DNA of 64,000 nucleotides. Source: Halobellus captivus (GTDB lineage Archaea > Halobacteriota > Halobacteria > Halobacteriales > Haloferacaceae). Made by a program: the position numbers and the translations under genes. Shown here in pieces: positions 1 through 8,138 of the stretch (its first letter is position 1; every line of letters begins with the position of its first letter). Location of the stretch: positions 186,001 through 250,000 of the forward strand of contig NZ_RDQE01000002.1 of assembly GCF_003697845.1 (NCBI RefSeq). Reading direction: 5' to 3'. The notes beneath the pieces are model-generated. The model did not search any database and had not been told where the DNA came from. It was given only the letters and a program-made list of their open reading frames with translations.

Positions 1-452
1 GGGAGGACGTAGACGTTCTCGACCACGCAGCCGGGCGCGAGCCCCGCGTCGTTCAACAGCGGCCGGCTCTCCCCCGGGATCGCGGCCTCCGCGTCGACGT
101 CGACGTCCAGGTCGCGGTCCGGGATCCGCGTCGCGATCTCCGCCAGCCGCTCCTCGACGTCGGCGCGTGTCAGCTCCGAGACGGCGAGGTCGCGTCCGAA
201 CGCGTCGGCGACCGCCTCCATCGTCACGTCGTCGGGCGTGCCGCCGATCCCGCCGGTGACGATCACTCGGTCGAAGGCGTCGCCGTAGGTCGCCACGCGA
301 TCGGCGATCGTCTCGCGGTCGTCGGGCACGGAGAGGATCCGCTCGACCGCGACGCCGCGCTCCGCCAGCCGTCCCGCGAGCCAGTTCGCGTTCGTGTTCA
401 CCGTGTCGCCGGAGAGCAGCTCGTCGCCGACCGTGATCAACGCGACTTCCAT
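1..452 (-). CDS. CinA-type / molybdopterin-binding domain protein, partial (runs off the left edge)
   Basis: Only the N-terminal ~150 residues are present; the gene continues beyond position 1. The protein starts at an ATG (452-450) with MEVALITVGDELLSGDTVNT. The GDELLSG segment (residues 9-15) and GGIGGTPDD (67-75) are the signature of the MoCF/molybdopterin-binding fold shared by CinA, MoaB and MogA. Haloarchaeal proteins with this start are usually annotated competence/damage-inducible protein A and are stand-alone MoCF domains. Whether this protein binds a pterin or acts on nucleotide adducts cannot be decided from the fragment. It lies just downstream of thyA-folA on the same strand with an 88-nt gap, so read-through from that operon is possible. 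Confidence 0.8.
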   Translation of the reverse strand, partial: MEVALITVGDELLSGDTVNTNANWLAGRLAERGVAVERILSVPDDRETIADRVATYGDAFDRVIVTGGIGGTPDDVTMEAVADAFGRDLAVSELTRADVEERLAEIATRIPDRDLDVDVDAEAAIPGESRPLLNDAGLAPGCVVENVYVL

Positions 453-540
453 CGTCCGCGTTCGGGCCGGCGAGAACATAGGCGTTGCCCGTTCCGACGC
501 GCGGACGCCGCTCGTCTCGACGCTCCCGGTGGTCGGTTCG

Positions 541-1167
541 TCACGCCTCGGCCCGCTCGTAGGTGACGAACGCGAGGTCGCCCTCCGTCTCCCGGTCGAC
601 TTCCTCGAACTCGTCGCGGTCCCACTCCGGGAAGTACGTGTCGCCGTCGGGGGATCCCGGGATCTCCGTCAGGACCATCCGGTTGGCGAGCGGGAGGAAC
701 GCCTCGTAGACGGTCGCGCCGCCGATCACGTAGACCTCCTCGACGCCGAGGTCGACCGCGACCGTCCGCGCCCGCGCCGCCGCCTCCTCGACGCCGTTCG
801 CGACGACGACGTTGCCGTCTCCGCGGCCGGCCGCCGGAAGGTCCGACGGTTCGCGGGTCGTCAACACGACGTTGGGCCGGTCCGGAAGGGGCCCCTCGAG
901 CCGCTCGACGATGCTCTGGTAGGTGACTCGACCGAGGACCACGGGATGGCCCGTCGTCAGCCGCTTGAAATGCGCGAGGTCCGCCGGATAGTGCCACGGC
1001 ATTCCGTCGTCCGATCCGATGACGCCGTTCTCGGCGACGGCCGCGACGAGGACGAACGCCACGTCCTCGGGGTCGACGTCGCGCTCGCTCGCGTCGGCGG
1101 CGTCGGCAGCGTCGGCGGCACCGGCGGCGTCGGCATCTTCGACGGGGGGTCGGGTCCCCGTCATCAC
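541..1167 (-). CDS. folA: dihydrofolate reductase
   Basis: Reduces dihydrofolate to tetrahydrofolate with NADPH. The DHFR core starts near residue 37 (VAFVLVAAVAENGVIG) and carries MPWHYPADLAHFK (56-68), GHPVVLGRVTY (73-83) and IGGATVYEAF, the standard substrate and cofactor elements. The first ~35 residues are an Ala/Asp-rich low-complexity extension that the enzyme does not need; a start farther inside is possible, but the chosen ATG overlaps the thyA stop by 4 nt (ATGA), typical of translational coupling. It directly follows thyA, which produces dihydrofolate, so the pair forms a thymidylate/folate recycling operon. Length (208 aa) exceeds the usual ~160 aa only because of the extension. 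Confidence 0.93.
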   Translation of the reverse strand: MMTGTRPPVEDADAAGAADAADAADASERDVDPEDVAFVLVAAVAENGVIGSDDGMPWHYPADLAHFKRLTTGHPVVLGRVTYQSIVERLEGPLPDRPNVVLTTREPSDLPAAGRGDGNVVVANGVEEAAARARTVAVDLGVEEVYVIGGATVYEAFLPLANRMVLTEIPGSPDGDTYFPEWDRDEFEEVDRETEGDLAFVTYERAEA

Positions 1168-2192
1168 TCGGCGACCGCGAACGAGATCCCTTCGGCGCAG
1201 TCGTAGTCGACGACCTCGACGTCGCCGTAGGTCAGTTCGTCGAGGGGTACGTCCGCGATCTCGATCCGCGGGCGCTCGCGCGGCTCCCGCGAGAGCTGCT
1301 CGAGGAGGCCGGGCACGTGGTCGTATCCCTCCTCGCCGTCGGCCTCCGCGGGAGCGGTTTCCTCCAGCCAGGCCCTGACGTCGCGATAGTCGTCCTTCCG
1401 CTCGACGTCGGCCAGTCGAGCTTGGAGCGCGGAGAGGCTCTCACCGTACCACTCCCCTCGGTCGCCCTGCCCGCAGTAGACGTGCGCGTCGACGATCGTG
1501 TGGCCGAACTCGCCCACCTCGAACCCCGTCCGTCCCGCGAGCGCGTTCGCGAGCAGCGCGTACGCCGCGACGTTGAACGGGACGCCGAGCGCGATGTCGC
1601 CGGACCGCTGGGTGAGGTGGAGGTTGAGCTTCCCGCCCTGGACGTTGACGACGAAGGTGTAGTGACACGGCGGCAGCGTCGAGGTCGCGGCGTTCGCCGG
1701 GTGCCACGCGTTCACGACCATCCGACGGGAGTCGGGGTTCTCCTCGAGCGTGTCGAGCACGTAGGCGATCTGGTCGAAGGTCCGGCGCGTTCCGCCGTCC
1801 GCGGTCTCCTCGACGGTCACCCACTGGTGGGCGTCGTCGGGCCACGTCTCGCCGGGAAGCCCGTCTCCGTCGGCCGGAATCGGGTACCGCCGCCAGAACC
1901 GGCCGTAGGCGGTGTCGAGGAGGCCGTCCTCGTCGGCCCAGGCGTCCCATATCTTCGTCTCCTCGCGGAGGTTCCGGACGTGCTCCTCGCCCGAGAGGTA
2001 CCAGATCACCTCGTGGACCAGCGAGTTCCAGCGGTAGCCGTCCATCCGTTTGGTGGTGAGGAGGGGAAAGCCCTCCGCGAGGTCGACGGTGTACCCGGCG
2101 CTGAACGTCGCGACGGTGTCCACGCCGGTCCGGTTCGGCTTGTACGTGCCCGTCGAGAGCGCGTCGTCGACGAGATCGAGGTACTGTTGCAT
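1164..2192 (-). CDS. thyA: thymidylate synthase (ThyA type)
   Basis: Methylates dUMP to dTMP with methylenetetrahydrofolate, releasing dihydrofolate for the adjacent DHFR. The 342-residue protein has the phosphate-binding RTG (residues 21-23), the catalytic cysteine in LPPCHYTF (Cys176), RSGDIALGVPFN (197-208) and VDAHVYCGQ. Acidic inserts (around 106-140 and 280-300) account for its length over the usual ~265-315 aa. It is first in the thyA-folA pair; a TATA-like element lies at 2271-2277, implying a leader of about 50 nt. This is the ThyA route, not the flavin-dependent ThyX; having ThyA explains the need for the linked DHFR. Confidence 0.95.
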   Translation of the reverse strand: MQQYLDLVDDALSTGTYKPNRTGVDTVATFSAGYTVDLAEGFPLLTTKRMDGYRWNSLVHEVIWYLSGEEHVRNLREETKIWDAWADEDGLLDTAYGRFWRRYPIPADGDGLPGETWPDDAHQWVTVEETADGGTRRTFDQIAYVLDTLEENPDSRRMVVNAWHPANAATSTLPPCHYTFVVNVQGGKLNLHLTQRSGDIALGVPFNVAAYALLANALAGRTGFEVGEFGHTIVDAHVYCGQGDRGEWYGESLSALQARLADVERKDDYRDVRAWLEETAPAEADGEEGYDHVPGLLEQLSREPRERPRIEIADVPLDELTYGDVEVVDYDCAEGISFAVAE

Positions 2193-2270
2193 CGTGGTGT
2201 GTCGTGAGTGGTGGCCCCGACGCCGCCGCGCGTCGGCGCGATCGGTCTATCGGGTCATCGTGCCACACGA

Positions 2271-2277
2271 TATAAAT
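2271..2277 (-). promoter_or_regulatory. TATA box, probably for thyA-folA
   Basis: The sequence TATAAAT on the plus strand reads ATTTATA on the minus strand, an archaeal TATA core in otherwise GC-rich DNA. Position suggests transcription start near 2245 and a ~50-nt thyA leader. Because the box is nearly symmetric and lies ~95 nt before the divergent aminotransferase start, it may also serve that gene. Confidence 0.5.
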
Positions 2278-2371
2278 TACGTCCTTTCCGGGTCGAGCCC
2301 CGACGGTCGTCCCCCGCGTGCGCGTTCGTCCGACCGCAGCACCTAACCAGACGCCGCACGGAGTTCGTCGC

Positions 2372-3562
2372 ATGAACGTCGACCCGTTCGGGCTCGAGCG
2401 CTGGTTCGCGGAGTACGAACACGAGGCGGACGTCATGCTCGCCGAGAGCGGGATCCGGTCGCTCGAGGCGGGGCGGTTCGACCTCGATCCCGGAGAGGTG
2501 GGGTACGTGATCCCGACGAACGGAGACCCGGAGTTCCGAGCGAAAGTCGGCGACCGGTACGGCCGGAGCGCCGACGAGGTGCTTTTCACCTGCGGTACCC
2601 AGGAGGCAAACTTCCTGACGTTCCTCTCGCTCGTCGCCTCGGCCGACCCGGTCGGCGAGGAGGGGATCGGCACCGGATCGCACGCCGTCGTCGTCACCCC
2701 GACCTACCAGGCGCTCCACGCGGTCCCCGAGGCGTTCGGGGAGGTGACCCGCGTCGAGCTCTCCCCGCCGGAGTGGCGGCTGGACCCCGACGCGGTCGCG
2801 GACGCGGTTCGCGAGGACACCGCCGTCGTCGTCGTGAACAATCCCAACAACCCGACCGGTCGCTACCACGACGAGGCGCGGGTCCGGGAGGTCTACGACG
2901 TCGCCGCCGCGCACGACGCCTACCTGCTGTGTGACGGGGTGTACCGCCTGTTGGCGTCGGACCCTCAGGAGCCGGTGGCGAGCTTCGGGGCACACGGGAT
3001 CTCGACGACGAGCCTCACGAAGGCGTACGGCCTCTCCGGTCTGCGGTTCGGCTGGATCGCCGGCCCGGAGCCGGTCGTCGAGCGCGCCTGGCGGTGGAAG
3101 GACTACACCACCATCTCGCCGAGCATCTTCGGTCAACACGTCGCGAAACAGGCGTTGGGTCGGCGCGAGGGCCGGATCCTCGAGGAGAACCGCGAGCTGG
3201 CCGACGGGAACCGCGAGCGGATCGCGGCGTGGGTTGACCGGCACGGGCTGGAGTGGTACGATCCCGCCTCAGTCAACGCCTTTCCGACGGTTCCCGAGGG
3301 GTTCGCGGACGCCCGGGAGTTCTGTCGGACCGTCGTCGAGGAAGCCGGCGTCGTGCTCGCGCCCGGCGACCTCTTCGGGTTCCCGGACCGCTTCCGGATC
3401 GGCTTCGGGCATCGGCGGGAGACCCTCGAGGAGGGACTCGACCGCGTGAGCGCGGTCATCGAGGCGCACGCGGACGACTCGGACGGGTCCGGGAAGGACG
3501 CGGCCGGGGACGGCGGGGACGCGGCGGCCGCGAACGACGCGACCATCGACGGGGGGAGCTGA
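2372..3562 (+). CDS. pyridoxal-phosphate aminotransferase, class I/II
   Basis: A fold-type I PLP aminotransferase of 396 residues. NNPNNPTGR (156-164) is the conserved cofactor-contact motif, and TTSLTKAYGLSGLRFGW contains the Schiff-base lysine, Lys217. The C-terminus ends in an Asp/Gly/Ala-rich tail (about residues 365-396) with no counterpart in the catalytic fold. The start MNVDPFGLERWFAEYEHEAD is chosen because the upstream in-frame extension is Arg-rich and not haloarchaeal in composition. Substrate cannot be read from sequence; the family covers aspartate, aromatic and capreomycidine-type aminotransferases. The next gene begins 2 nt after its stop, so the two are probably co-transcribed. 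Confidence 0.85.
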   Translation: MNVDPFGLERWFAEYEHEADVMLAESGIRSLEAGRFDLDPGEVGYVIPTNGDPEFRAKVGDRYGRSADEVLFTCGTQEANFLTFLSLVASADPVGEEGIGTGSHAVVVTPTYQALHAVPEAFGEVTRVELSPPEWRLDPDAVADAVREDTAVVVVNNPNNPTGRYHDEARVREVYDVAAAHDAYLLCDGVYRLLASDPQEPVASFGAHGISTTSLTKAYGLSGLRFGWIAGPEPVVERAWRWKDYTTISPSIFGQHVAKQALGRREGRILEENRELADGNRERIAAWVDRHGLEWYDPASVNAFPTVPEGFADAREFCRTVVEEAGVVLAPGDLFGFPDRFRIGFGHRRETLEEGLDRVSAVIEAHADDSDGSGKDAAGDGGDAAAANDATIDGGS

Positions 3563-3563
3563 G

Positions 3564-3821
3564 ATGGGCCTCGCCGGAGACCTCAAGGAGGACGTGGTCG
3601 GGCTCGTCCGGAACCCGACGGACGAGCAGAAGGCGATACTGGTCGCGATCGTCGCCATCGCGATCGCCGACCGCTACTTCCTCTGGATCGAGTTCCCGTT
3701 CGTGGTGCGGACGACCGCCGCCGTCGGCGTGGGATTCATCGCGCTGTTCGTCGTCAGCTACCTGCTCACCGGCCATCTCGTTCCGCCGGACGAGGACGAC
3801 GAGGACGAGTTCCATCCGTGA
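3564..3821 (+). CDS. small two-helix membrane protein
   Basis: An 85-residue protein of unknown function. It has an amphipathic N-terminus (MGLAGDLKEDVVGLVRNPTDEQK), then two predicted transmembrane helices (about residues 24-42 and 48-69), and a very acidic C-terminal tail (PPDEDDEDEFHP) expected to face the cytoplasm. Its start lies 2 nt after the aminotransferase stop, indicating an operon. Acidic composition and third-position GC bias match haloarchaeal coding DNA, supporting a real gene. No recognised family. Confidence 0.7.
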   Translation: MGLAGDLKEDVVGLVRNPTDEQKAILVAIVAIAIADRYFLWIEFPFVVRTTAAVGVGFIALFVVSYLLTGHLVPPDEDDEDEFHP

Positions 3822-3917
3822 GCGCCGTTCGACCGTGATCGCTCTCCTCCCGCGATCGCCCGCAGCCACCCGCGGAGGTCCACCCCGATCGGCGGGCAAC
3901 GACGGCGTTCCAAACCG

Positions 3918-3923
3918 TTTATA
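3918..3923 (+). promoter_or_regulatory. TATA box of the eIF5A gene
   Basis: TTTATA preceded by an A-rich BRE-like stretch (CAAACCG), centred about 27 nt before the ATG at 3948. This spacing implies a leaderless transcript. Confidence 0.7.
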
Positions 3924-3947
3924 CCCGCGCCGGGGGTAAGCCGGTGT

Positions 3948-4325
3948 ATGCCGCGAGAGCAGAAGCAGGTTCGAGAACTCCAGGAGGGGAGCTACGTCAT
4001 GATGGACAGCTCGCCCTGCAAGATCAATCACTACAGCACCGCCAAGCCCGGGAAACACGGGAGCGCCAAGGCACGCGTCGAGGGAAAGGGCGTCTTCGAC
4101 GAGAAGAAGCGGTCGCTCTCACAGCCGGTCGACGCGAAGGTGTGGGTGCCGATCATCGAGCGCAAGCAGGGACAGGTCGTCTCCGTCTCCGGCGACGACG
4201 CACAGGTCATGGACCTCGACACCTACGAGACGTTCACGATGCGGATCCCCGAGGGCGAGGACTTCTCCTCGGACGACACCATCGAGTACCTCGAGTACGA
4301 GGGCCAGCGCAAGGTCGTCGGGTAG
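3948..4325 (+). CDS. translation initiation factor 5A (aIF5A)
   Basis: Archaeal homologue of eIF5A/EF-P, which binds the ribosome E site and relieves stalling. The 125-residue protein has the SH3-like N-terminal domain with the hypusination loop [12 protein letters not shown]; the modified residue is Lys36 in PGKHG. The C-terminal OB domain ends [20 protein letters not shown] box 25 nt upstream suggests a leaderless mRNA. The neighbouring gene, 7 nt downstream, is agmatinase; in haloarchaea agmatine metabolism has been connected to formation of deoxyhypusine on this factor, so the juxtaposition is probably functional. Confidence 0.97.
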   Translation: MPREQKQVRELQEGSYVMMDSSPCKINHYSTAKPGKHGSAKARVEGKGVFDEKKRSLSQPVDAKVWVPIIERKQGQVVSVSGDDAQVMDLDTYETFTMRIPEGEDFSSDDTIEYLEYEGQRKVVG

Positions 4326-4332
4326 TCGGGCA

Positions 4333-5157
4333 ATGTTTCCCGGAGCGACCGCCGACCGCGACGCGGCCTCGTACGTGGTCGTCGGCGCTCCCCTCGACGC
4401 CACGACCACGTTCCAGCCCGGAACCCGGTTCGGACCCGACCGGATCCGGCGCTTCTCGGCATCCTACGACGACTACGACGACCGAACCGGGAGTCACTTC
4501 TCCGCGCTCGGCGTCCACGACGCGGGCGACGTGGACCCCTGGGACGACACGCGCGAGTACCTCGACCACCTCGCCGCCGAGCTCCGGAGCGTCGTCCTCG
4601 ACGACGCGGTCCCGCTCGCCGTCGGCGGGGAACACACCGTCACCTACGCCGGCGTCGAGGCGGTCTCGCCGGACACCCTCGTCGTCGTCGACGCGCACCT
4701 GGACCTCCGCGCGGAGTACGCCGGCAACCCCTGGAACCACGCCTGCGTCACCCGCCACGCGCTCGACGTCGTCGACCGCGCGGTGATCCTCGGCGCGCGA
4801 ACCGGCTCCGCCGAGGAGTGGGACCGCGCCGCCGAGCGCGACGTGGAGATCGTCGCGCCCGAGGACGCCCGCGCGTGGCTCGACGACCTCGATCCCGACC
4901 GGTTCGCCGACGGATCGACGTACCTCTCGATCGACATCGACGGCGTCGACCCCGGGTTCGCGCCCGGGACGGGAACCACGGAGCCGTTCGGGCTCCATCC
5001 GCGCGAGGTCCGCGACCTCGTCCATGCGGTCGGCCCGCACGCCGACGGCTTCGACGTCGTCGAGGTGAACGACCGCGACGACGGTCAGGCCGCGGCGCTG
5101 GGCGGCAAGCTGCTTCGGGAGTTCGTTCACGCACACGCCGCCGGACCGTCGGCGTAA
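4333..5157 (+). CDS. speB: agmatinase / ureohydrolase family enzyme
   Basis: Hydrolyses agmatine to putrescine and urea in the usual family reaction. The 274-residue protein has all binuclear-manganese ligands of the ureohydrolase fold: His101 in GGEHTVTY, Asp120, His122 and Asp124 in VDAHLD, and Asp201 and Asp203 in SIDIDGVDPGFAPGTG. It follows aIF5A by 7 nt on the same strand. A role in supplying or processing agmatine-derived aminobutyl groups for hypusination of aIF5A is inferred from this linkage. Arginase or formiminoglutamase activity is less likely but cannot be excluded by motifs alone. Confidence 0.9.
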   Translation: MFPGATADRDAASYVVVGAPLDATTTFQPGTRFGPDRIRRFSASYDDYDDRTGSHFSALGVHDAGDVDPWDDTREYLDHLAAELRSVVLDDAVPLAVGGEHTVTYAGVEAVSPDTLVVVDAHLDLRAEYAGNPWNHACVTRHALDVVDRAVILGARTGSAEEWDRAAERDVEIVAPEDARAWLDDLDPDRFADGSTYLSIDIDGVDPGFAPGTGTTEPFGLHPREVRDLVHAVGPHADGFDVVEVNDRDDGQAAALGGKLLREFVHAHAAGPSA

Positions 5158-5207
5158 CGACTCGAGGAGGTTCACGCGTTTCTCGACCGGTTCGACGGGG
5201 TATCGAC

Positions 5208-5459
5208 TCAGTGCAGCTCGGCGAGTCGACTGCGGGCGGCCGATACCGCCTCCATCGCGTCGATCCACTCGCGGGGATCGGTACACCAGATCCGGTCGCC
5301 CTCGACGCTGACGCAGAACACCGACTCCGCCGAGGGCGAGAGGGTCACGTCGTCGACGTCGGGACGATCTCCGAGGTAGGCGTCGATCAGGCGTCGGGCC
5401 GTCTCGGCCTCCGAACGGAGGCGATTCCCGGAGGCGTACTCGATGGCTATCTCGGCCAT
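5208..5459 (-). CDS. small protein with a SelW/Rdx-like layout but no redox motif
   Basis: An 83-residue protein starting MAEIAIEYASGNRLRSEAE; this start is preferred over an upstream ATG seven codons earlier because it begins directly with the first predicted beta strand. The order strand-helix-strand (VTLSPSAESVFCVSVEGDRIWC)-helix resembles the thioredoxin-like Rdx/SelW family, in which a CxxC or CxxU normally follows the first strand. Here that place reads ASGN, so a redox function is not supported. The family link is tentative. It is convergent with agmatinase and stands alone. Confidence 0.6.
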   Translation of the reverse strand: MAEIAIEYASGNRLRSEAETARRLIDAYLGDRPDVDDVTLSPSAESVFCVSVEGDRIWCTDPREWIDAMEAVSAARSRLAELH

Positions 5460-5590
5460 ACCACGCGTTTGGATGTACACGATTAATAACTACTGTTTCC
5501 GGGCAGCGATTGCGGGGATCGAGGACGTGCGGGTTCCGCCTCGGGACCGAGATCCGCGGGCCACGGCGTATGTTCCCTCACGTCCGAGCG

Positions 5591-6268
5591 TCACTCGCTC
5601 CGGCTCGGCAGCCGCGGCGCGAGCGCCGCCACCAACGCGTCCATGTCGCGCGTCTGGTACCAGGCCGTCCCCGGGCCGGTGAACTCGAAGACGAGCCCTT
5701 CACCGCCAAGCAGCGTCGATTTAAGGTTCCCGACTCGCTCGATCGAGTAGTCGATCTCGTCGTCCCAGGCGACCAGGTGTTCGTTGTCCAGGACGTACGA
5801 CTCGCCGGCTTCCAGTTCGAGTTTCTCCAAGCCGCCGTAGGCGTCGATGAAGACCGTGCCGGTGCCTTTCAACGCCAGCGGCGTCAGACTGGCCTCTGCC
5901 AGCATCGACTTGAGCCCGCCGATCTCCGAGTCGATGTCGATCCCCGTGGTCGCCGCGAGGAACGCGCCATCGGTGGAGTAGAGCGTTCCGTTCCGGAGTT
6001 CGTGGTCCATGACGTCACCCGGCGACGGCGGGGCGAACGTCACCGTTCCCCGCCCGCCCTCGGCGGTGAACTCGTTGGCGAACGCGGACTCTCCGCCCAG
6101 CAACGACTTCGCCGAGCTGAGGAGCCCGCCGCGGCTCGTTCCCGTCTCCATGGAGACGGTCGCGGAGTGGCCGACCATCGCGCCCGGCTCGGCGACCACC
6201 GACTCTCCCGGCTCGAGGGTGACGATCAGATGCGTGTACGACGGCTTGTGGGTGAACTCGTATTCCAT
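5591..6268 (-). CDS. TIGR00266 / AIM24 family protein
   Basis: A 225-residue all-beta protein of the TIGR00266 (AIM24, tryptophan RNA-binding attenuator-like) family: MEYEFTHKPSYTHLIVTLEPGESVVAEPGAMVGHSATV at the N-terminus, repeated beta segments with GTSRGGLLSSAKSLLGGESAF, and a C-terminal stretch with GLVFEFTGPGTAWYQTRDMDAL. These features are characteristic and the length matches. The molecular role in archaea is unknown; the yeast relative is a mitochondrial inner-membrane organisation factor. A TTTAAG-type TATA element at 6305-6311 lies about 37-43 nt upstream of the start on the minus strand. Monocistronic. Confidence 0.85.
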   Translation of the reverse strand: MEYEFTHKPSYTHLIVTLEPGESVVAEPGAMVGHSATVSMETGTSRGGLLSSAKSLLGGESAFANEFTAEGGRGTVTFAPPSPGDVMDHELRNGTLYSTDGAFLAATTGIDIDSEIGGLKSMLAEASLTPLALKGTGTVFIDAYGGLEKLELEAGESYVLDNEHLVAWDDEIDYSIERVGNLKSTLLGGEGLVFEFTGPGTAWYQTRDMDALVAALAPRLPSRSE

Positions 6269-6396
6269 CGGGGGACCTCGGGGGACGAGTTCGCCGGATA
6301 ACTACTTAAACTGGTGCCTTCGGAGGGATGGGTCGACGTCGAAGCCGCCCGTTCGATCACGCGTCGGTCGAGGAGTCCCCGCTGTCGACGGGGCGG

Positions 6397-7047
6397 TCAC
6401 CACGCCGACCAGGCGGTCATGCTCTCGTCGCGGCCGTACACCCGCTTGAGGTCCTTCGCGTACGCCATGTCGCCGGGATGGTCGAGTTTCTCGTGGCGGT
6501 ACTCGGGTGCGTCCTCGCGGATGTGGACCCCCTCGATCGTGAACTCCTCGTCGCCGAACTCGACGGTCTCGCCGACGACGAACTCCATGTCCCCGGGGAC
6601 GTTCACCTCGATCGATCGTGTCCGGTCGGCGTCGCCGTCCTTCGGGTGGAGCGTGACGTCGATGGCGACGTTGTCGACCGCGCGGGTCCACAGCGTGTCG
6701 ACGCTCGTGATCGCGGCGTCCTCGACGCGGTGTTCGGGCCCGAGTTCGATCCCGGTGACCCGGACCTGCATCAGCGCGTCCTCGGTGTCGACGACGAACT
6801 CATCGCCCGTCTCGACGCCGCCCTCGGCGGGGACCTCCATCTCGGTGGAGAACGACTCGCCGTCCTGTGAGACGACGATCGTGAGGTCGACGGTCTCCTC
6901 CTCCGGGATCTCGGCTTTGTGCGTGTGGTCGCAGTCGGTACACCGGACGGTGGCCTGGCCGCCGGGTCGCAACACCTCGTGGACGGTCTCCTCGCCCGGC
7001 GAACACGACGGGCAGGCGAGACCGACTCGGTCTCCGGTTTCGGTCAT
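6397..7047 (-). CDS. HVO_0476-family zinc-finger protein
   Basis: A 216-residue haloarchaeal protein with an N-terminal zinc ribbon: CPSC (from residue 12) and CTDC (near residue 36) give a C-x2-C...C-x2-C site. The rest is a beta-rich acidic domain without recognised catalytic residues. The arrangement and ending (KRVYGRDESMTAWSAW) match the conserved family named after Haloferax HVO_0476, whose function is not established. It is transcribed divergently from prs with a ~150-nt intergenic region. Confidence 0.85.
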   Translation of the reverse strand: MTETGDRVGLACPSCSPGEETVHEVLRPGGQATVRCTDCDHTHKAEIPEEETVDLTIVVSQDGESFSTEMEVPAEGGVETGDEFVVDTEDALMQVRVTGIELGPEHRVEDAAITSVDTLWTRAVDNVAIDVTLHPKDGDADRTRSIEVNVPGDMEFVVGETVEFGDEEFTIEGVHIREDAPEYRHEKLDHPGDMAYAKDLKRVYGRDESMTAWSAW

Positions 7048-7199
7048 TACGGCGTCCTTCCCGCCGCGGGCGTAAATATCCGCTCCCCTGGCGGTCGTGT
7101 GCGTGTCGGTGTCTCCCCCCGCTCGCCGTGCGTGTCGCTGTCTCGGTGGCGTGGCCGGGTACAGAAACTGGTTTACCGGTGTCGACGGAACGGACGCCC

Positions 7200-8081
7200 A
7201 TGATCGTACCCGGGTCGAGTTCGCAACTGCTCGCGGCCGCGCTCGCCGACGGGACGGGCCGGCCGCTCGCGACCGCGACGTACGACCGCTTCCCGGACGG
7301 CGAGCGTCTCGCCGCCGTCCCGGACTTCGACGGCGGGGAGGCGACGGTGGTCGCGACGACCGACTCCGACGAGGCGTGGGTCGAACTGCTCCAGCTCCAG
7401 GACGCCGTCCGCGAGGCGGGCGCGGGGCGCGTGACGACCGTGATCCCGTACATGGGATACGCCAGACAGGACGAGTCGTTCCTCGACGGCCAGCCCGTCT
7501 CCGCCCGGGCGGTGGCGCGGGCCGTCTCGACCGGCACCGACCGCGTCGTGCTCGTCAACCCCCACGAGCCGACCGTGGCCGACTTCTACGACGTGCCGGT
7601 CGAGACGGTCGACGCCGCGAGCGTCCTCGCGGACCCGCTCGGGGGCGACCTCACGGACCCGCTCTTCCTCGCGCCCGACGAGGGGGCGATCGGGATAGCC
7701 GAGACCGTCCGGGACGCGTACGGCCGCGGGGGGACGGACCACTTCGAGAAACGCCGCGACCGCGAGACGGGCGAGATCGAGGTCTCCCCCTCGGACGCCT
7801 CCGTCGCCGGCCGCGACGTGGTCGTCGTCGACGACATCGTCGCCACCGGGTCGACCATGAGCGAGTCGGTCGACGTGCTGGTCGAGCGCGAGGCCGGGCG
7901 CGTCGTCGCCGCCTGCGTCCATCCCATGCTGGCCGAGAACGCGGTCACGAAGCTGCGGGCCGCGGGGGTCGACCGGATCGTCGGCACCGACACGATAGAG
8001 CGCGGCTGTAGCGTCGTCAGCGTCGCGCCGGTCCTCGCGGAGACGCTTGATGCGGCCGGGGCGCTACCCGAGGAGCGCTGA
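7200..8081 (+). CDS. prs: ribose-phosphate pyrophosphokinase
   Basis: Makes PRPP from ribose 5-phosphate and ATP for purine, pyrimidine, histidine and nicotinamide synthesis. The 293-residue protein carries the ATP/ribose-phosphate flexible-loop motif PYMGYARQDESF (83-94), NPHEP (120-124, with His122) and the PRPP-binding loop VVVVDDIVATGST (207-219). Slightly shorter than bacterial Prs (~315 aa), as usual for the archaeal class. The start MIVPGSSSQ is chosen because a TTTAC promoter element at 7172-7176 with an upstream A-rich BRE lies ~26 nt before it, consistent with a leaderless message. Confidence 0.94.
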   Translation: MIVPGSSSQLLAAALADGTGRPLATATYDRFPDGERLAAVPDFDGGEATVVATTDSDEAWVELLQLQDAVREAGAGRVTTVIPYMGYARQDESFLDGQPVSARAVARAVSTGTDRVVLVNPHEPTVADFYDVPVETVDAASVLADPLGGDLTDPLFLAPDEGAIGIAETVRDAYGRGGTDHFEKRRDRETGEIEVSPSDASVAGRDVVVVDDIVATGSTMSESVDVLVEREAGRVVAACVHPMLAENAVTKLRAAGVDRIVGTDTIERGCSVVSVAPVLAETLDAAGALPEER

Positions 8082-8138
8082 TCGCGGAACTTCCCTGCTC
8101 CACCCTAGCGACCGTTTCCCGACTTGGCGGGTCCCGTC

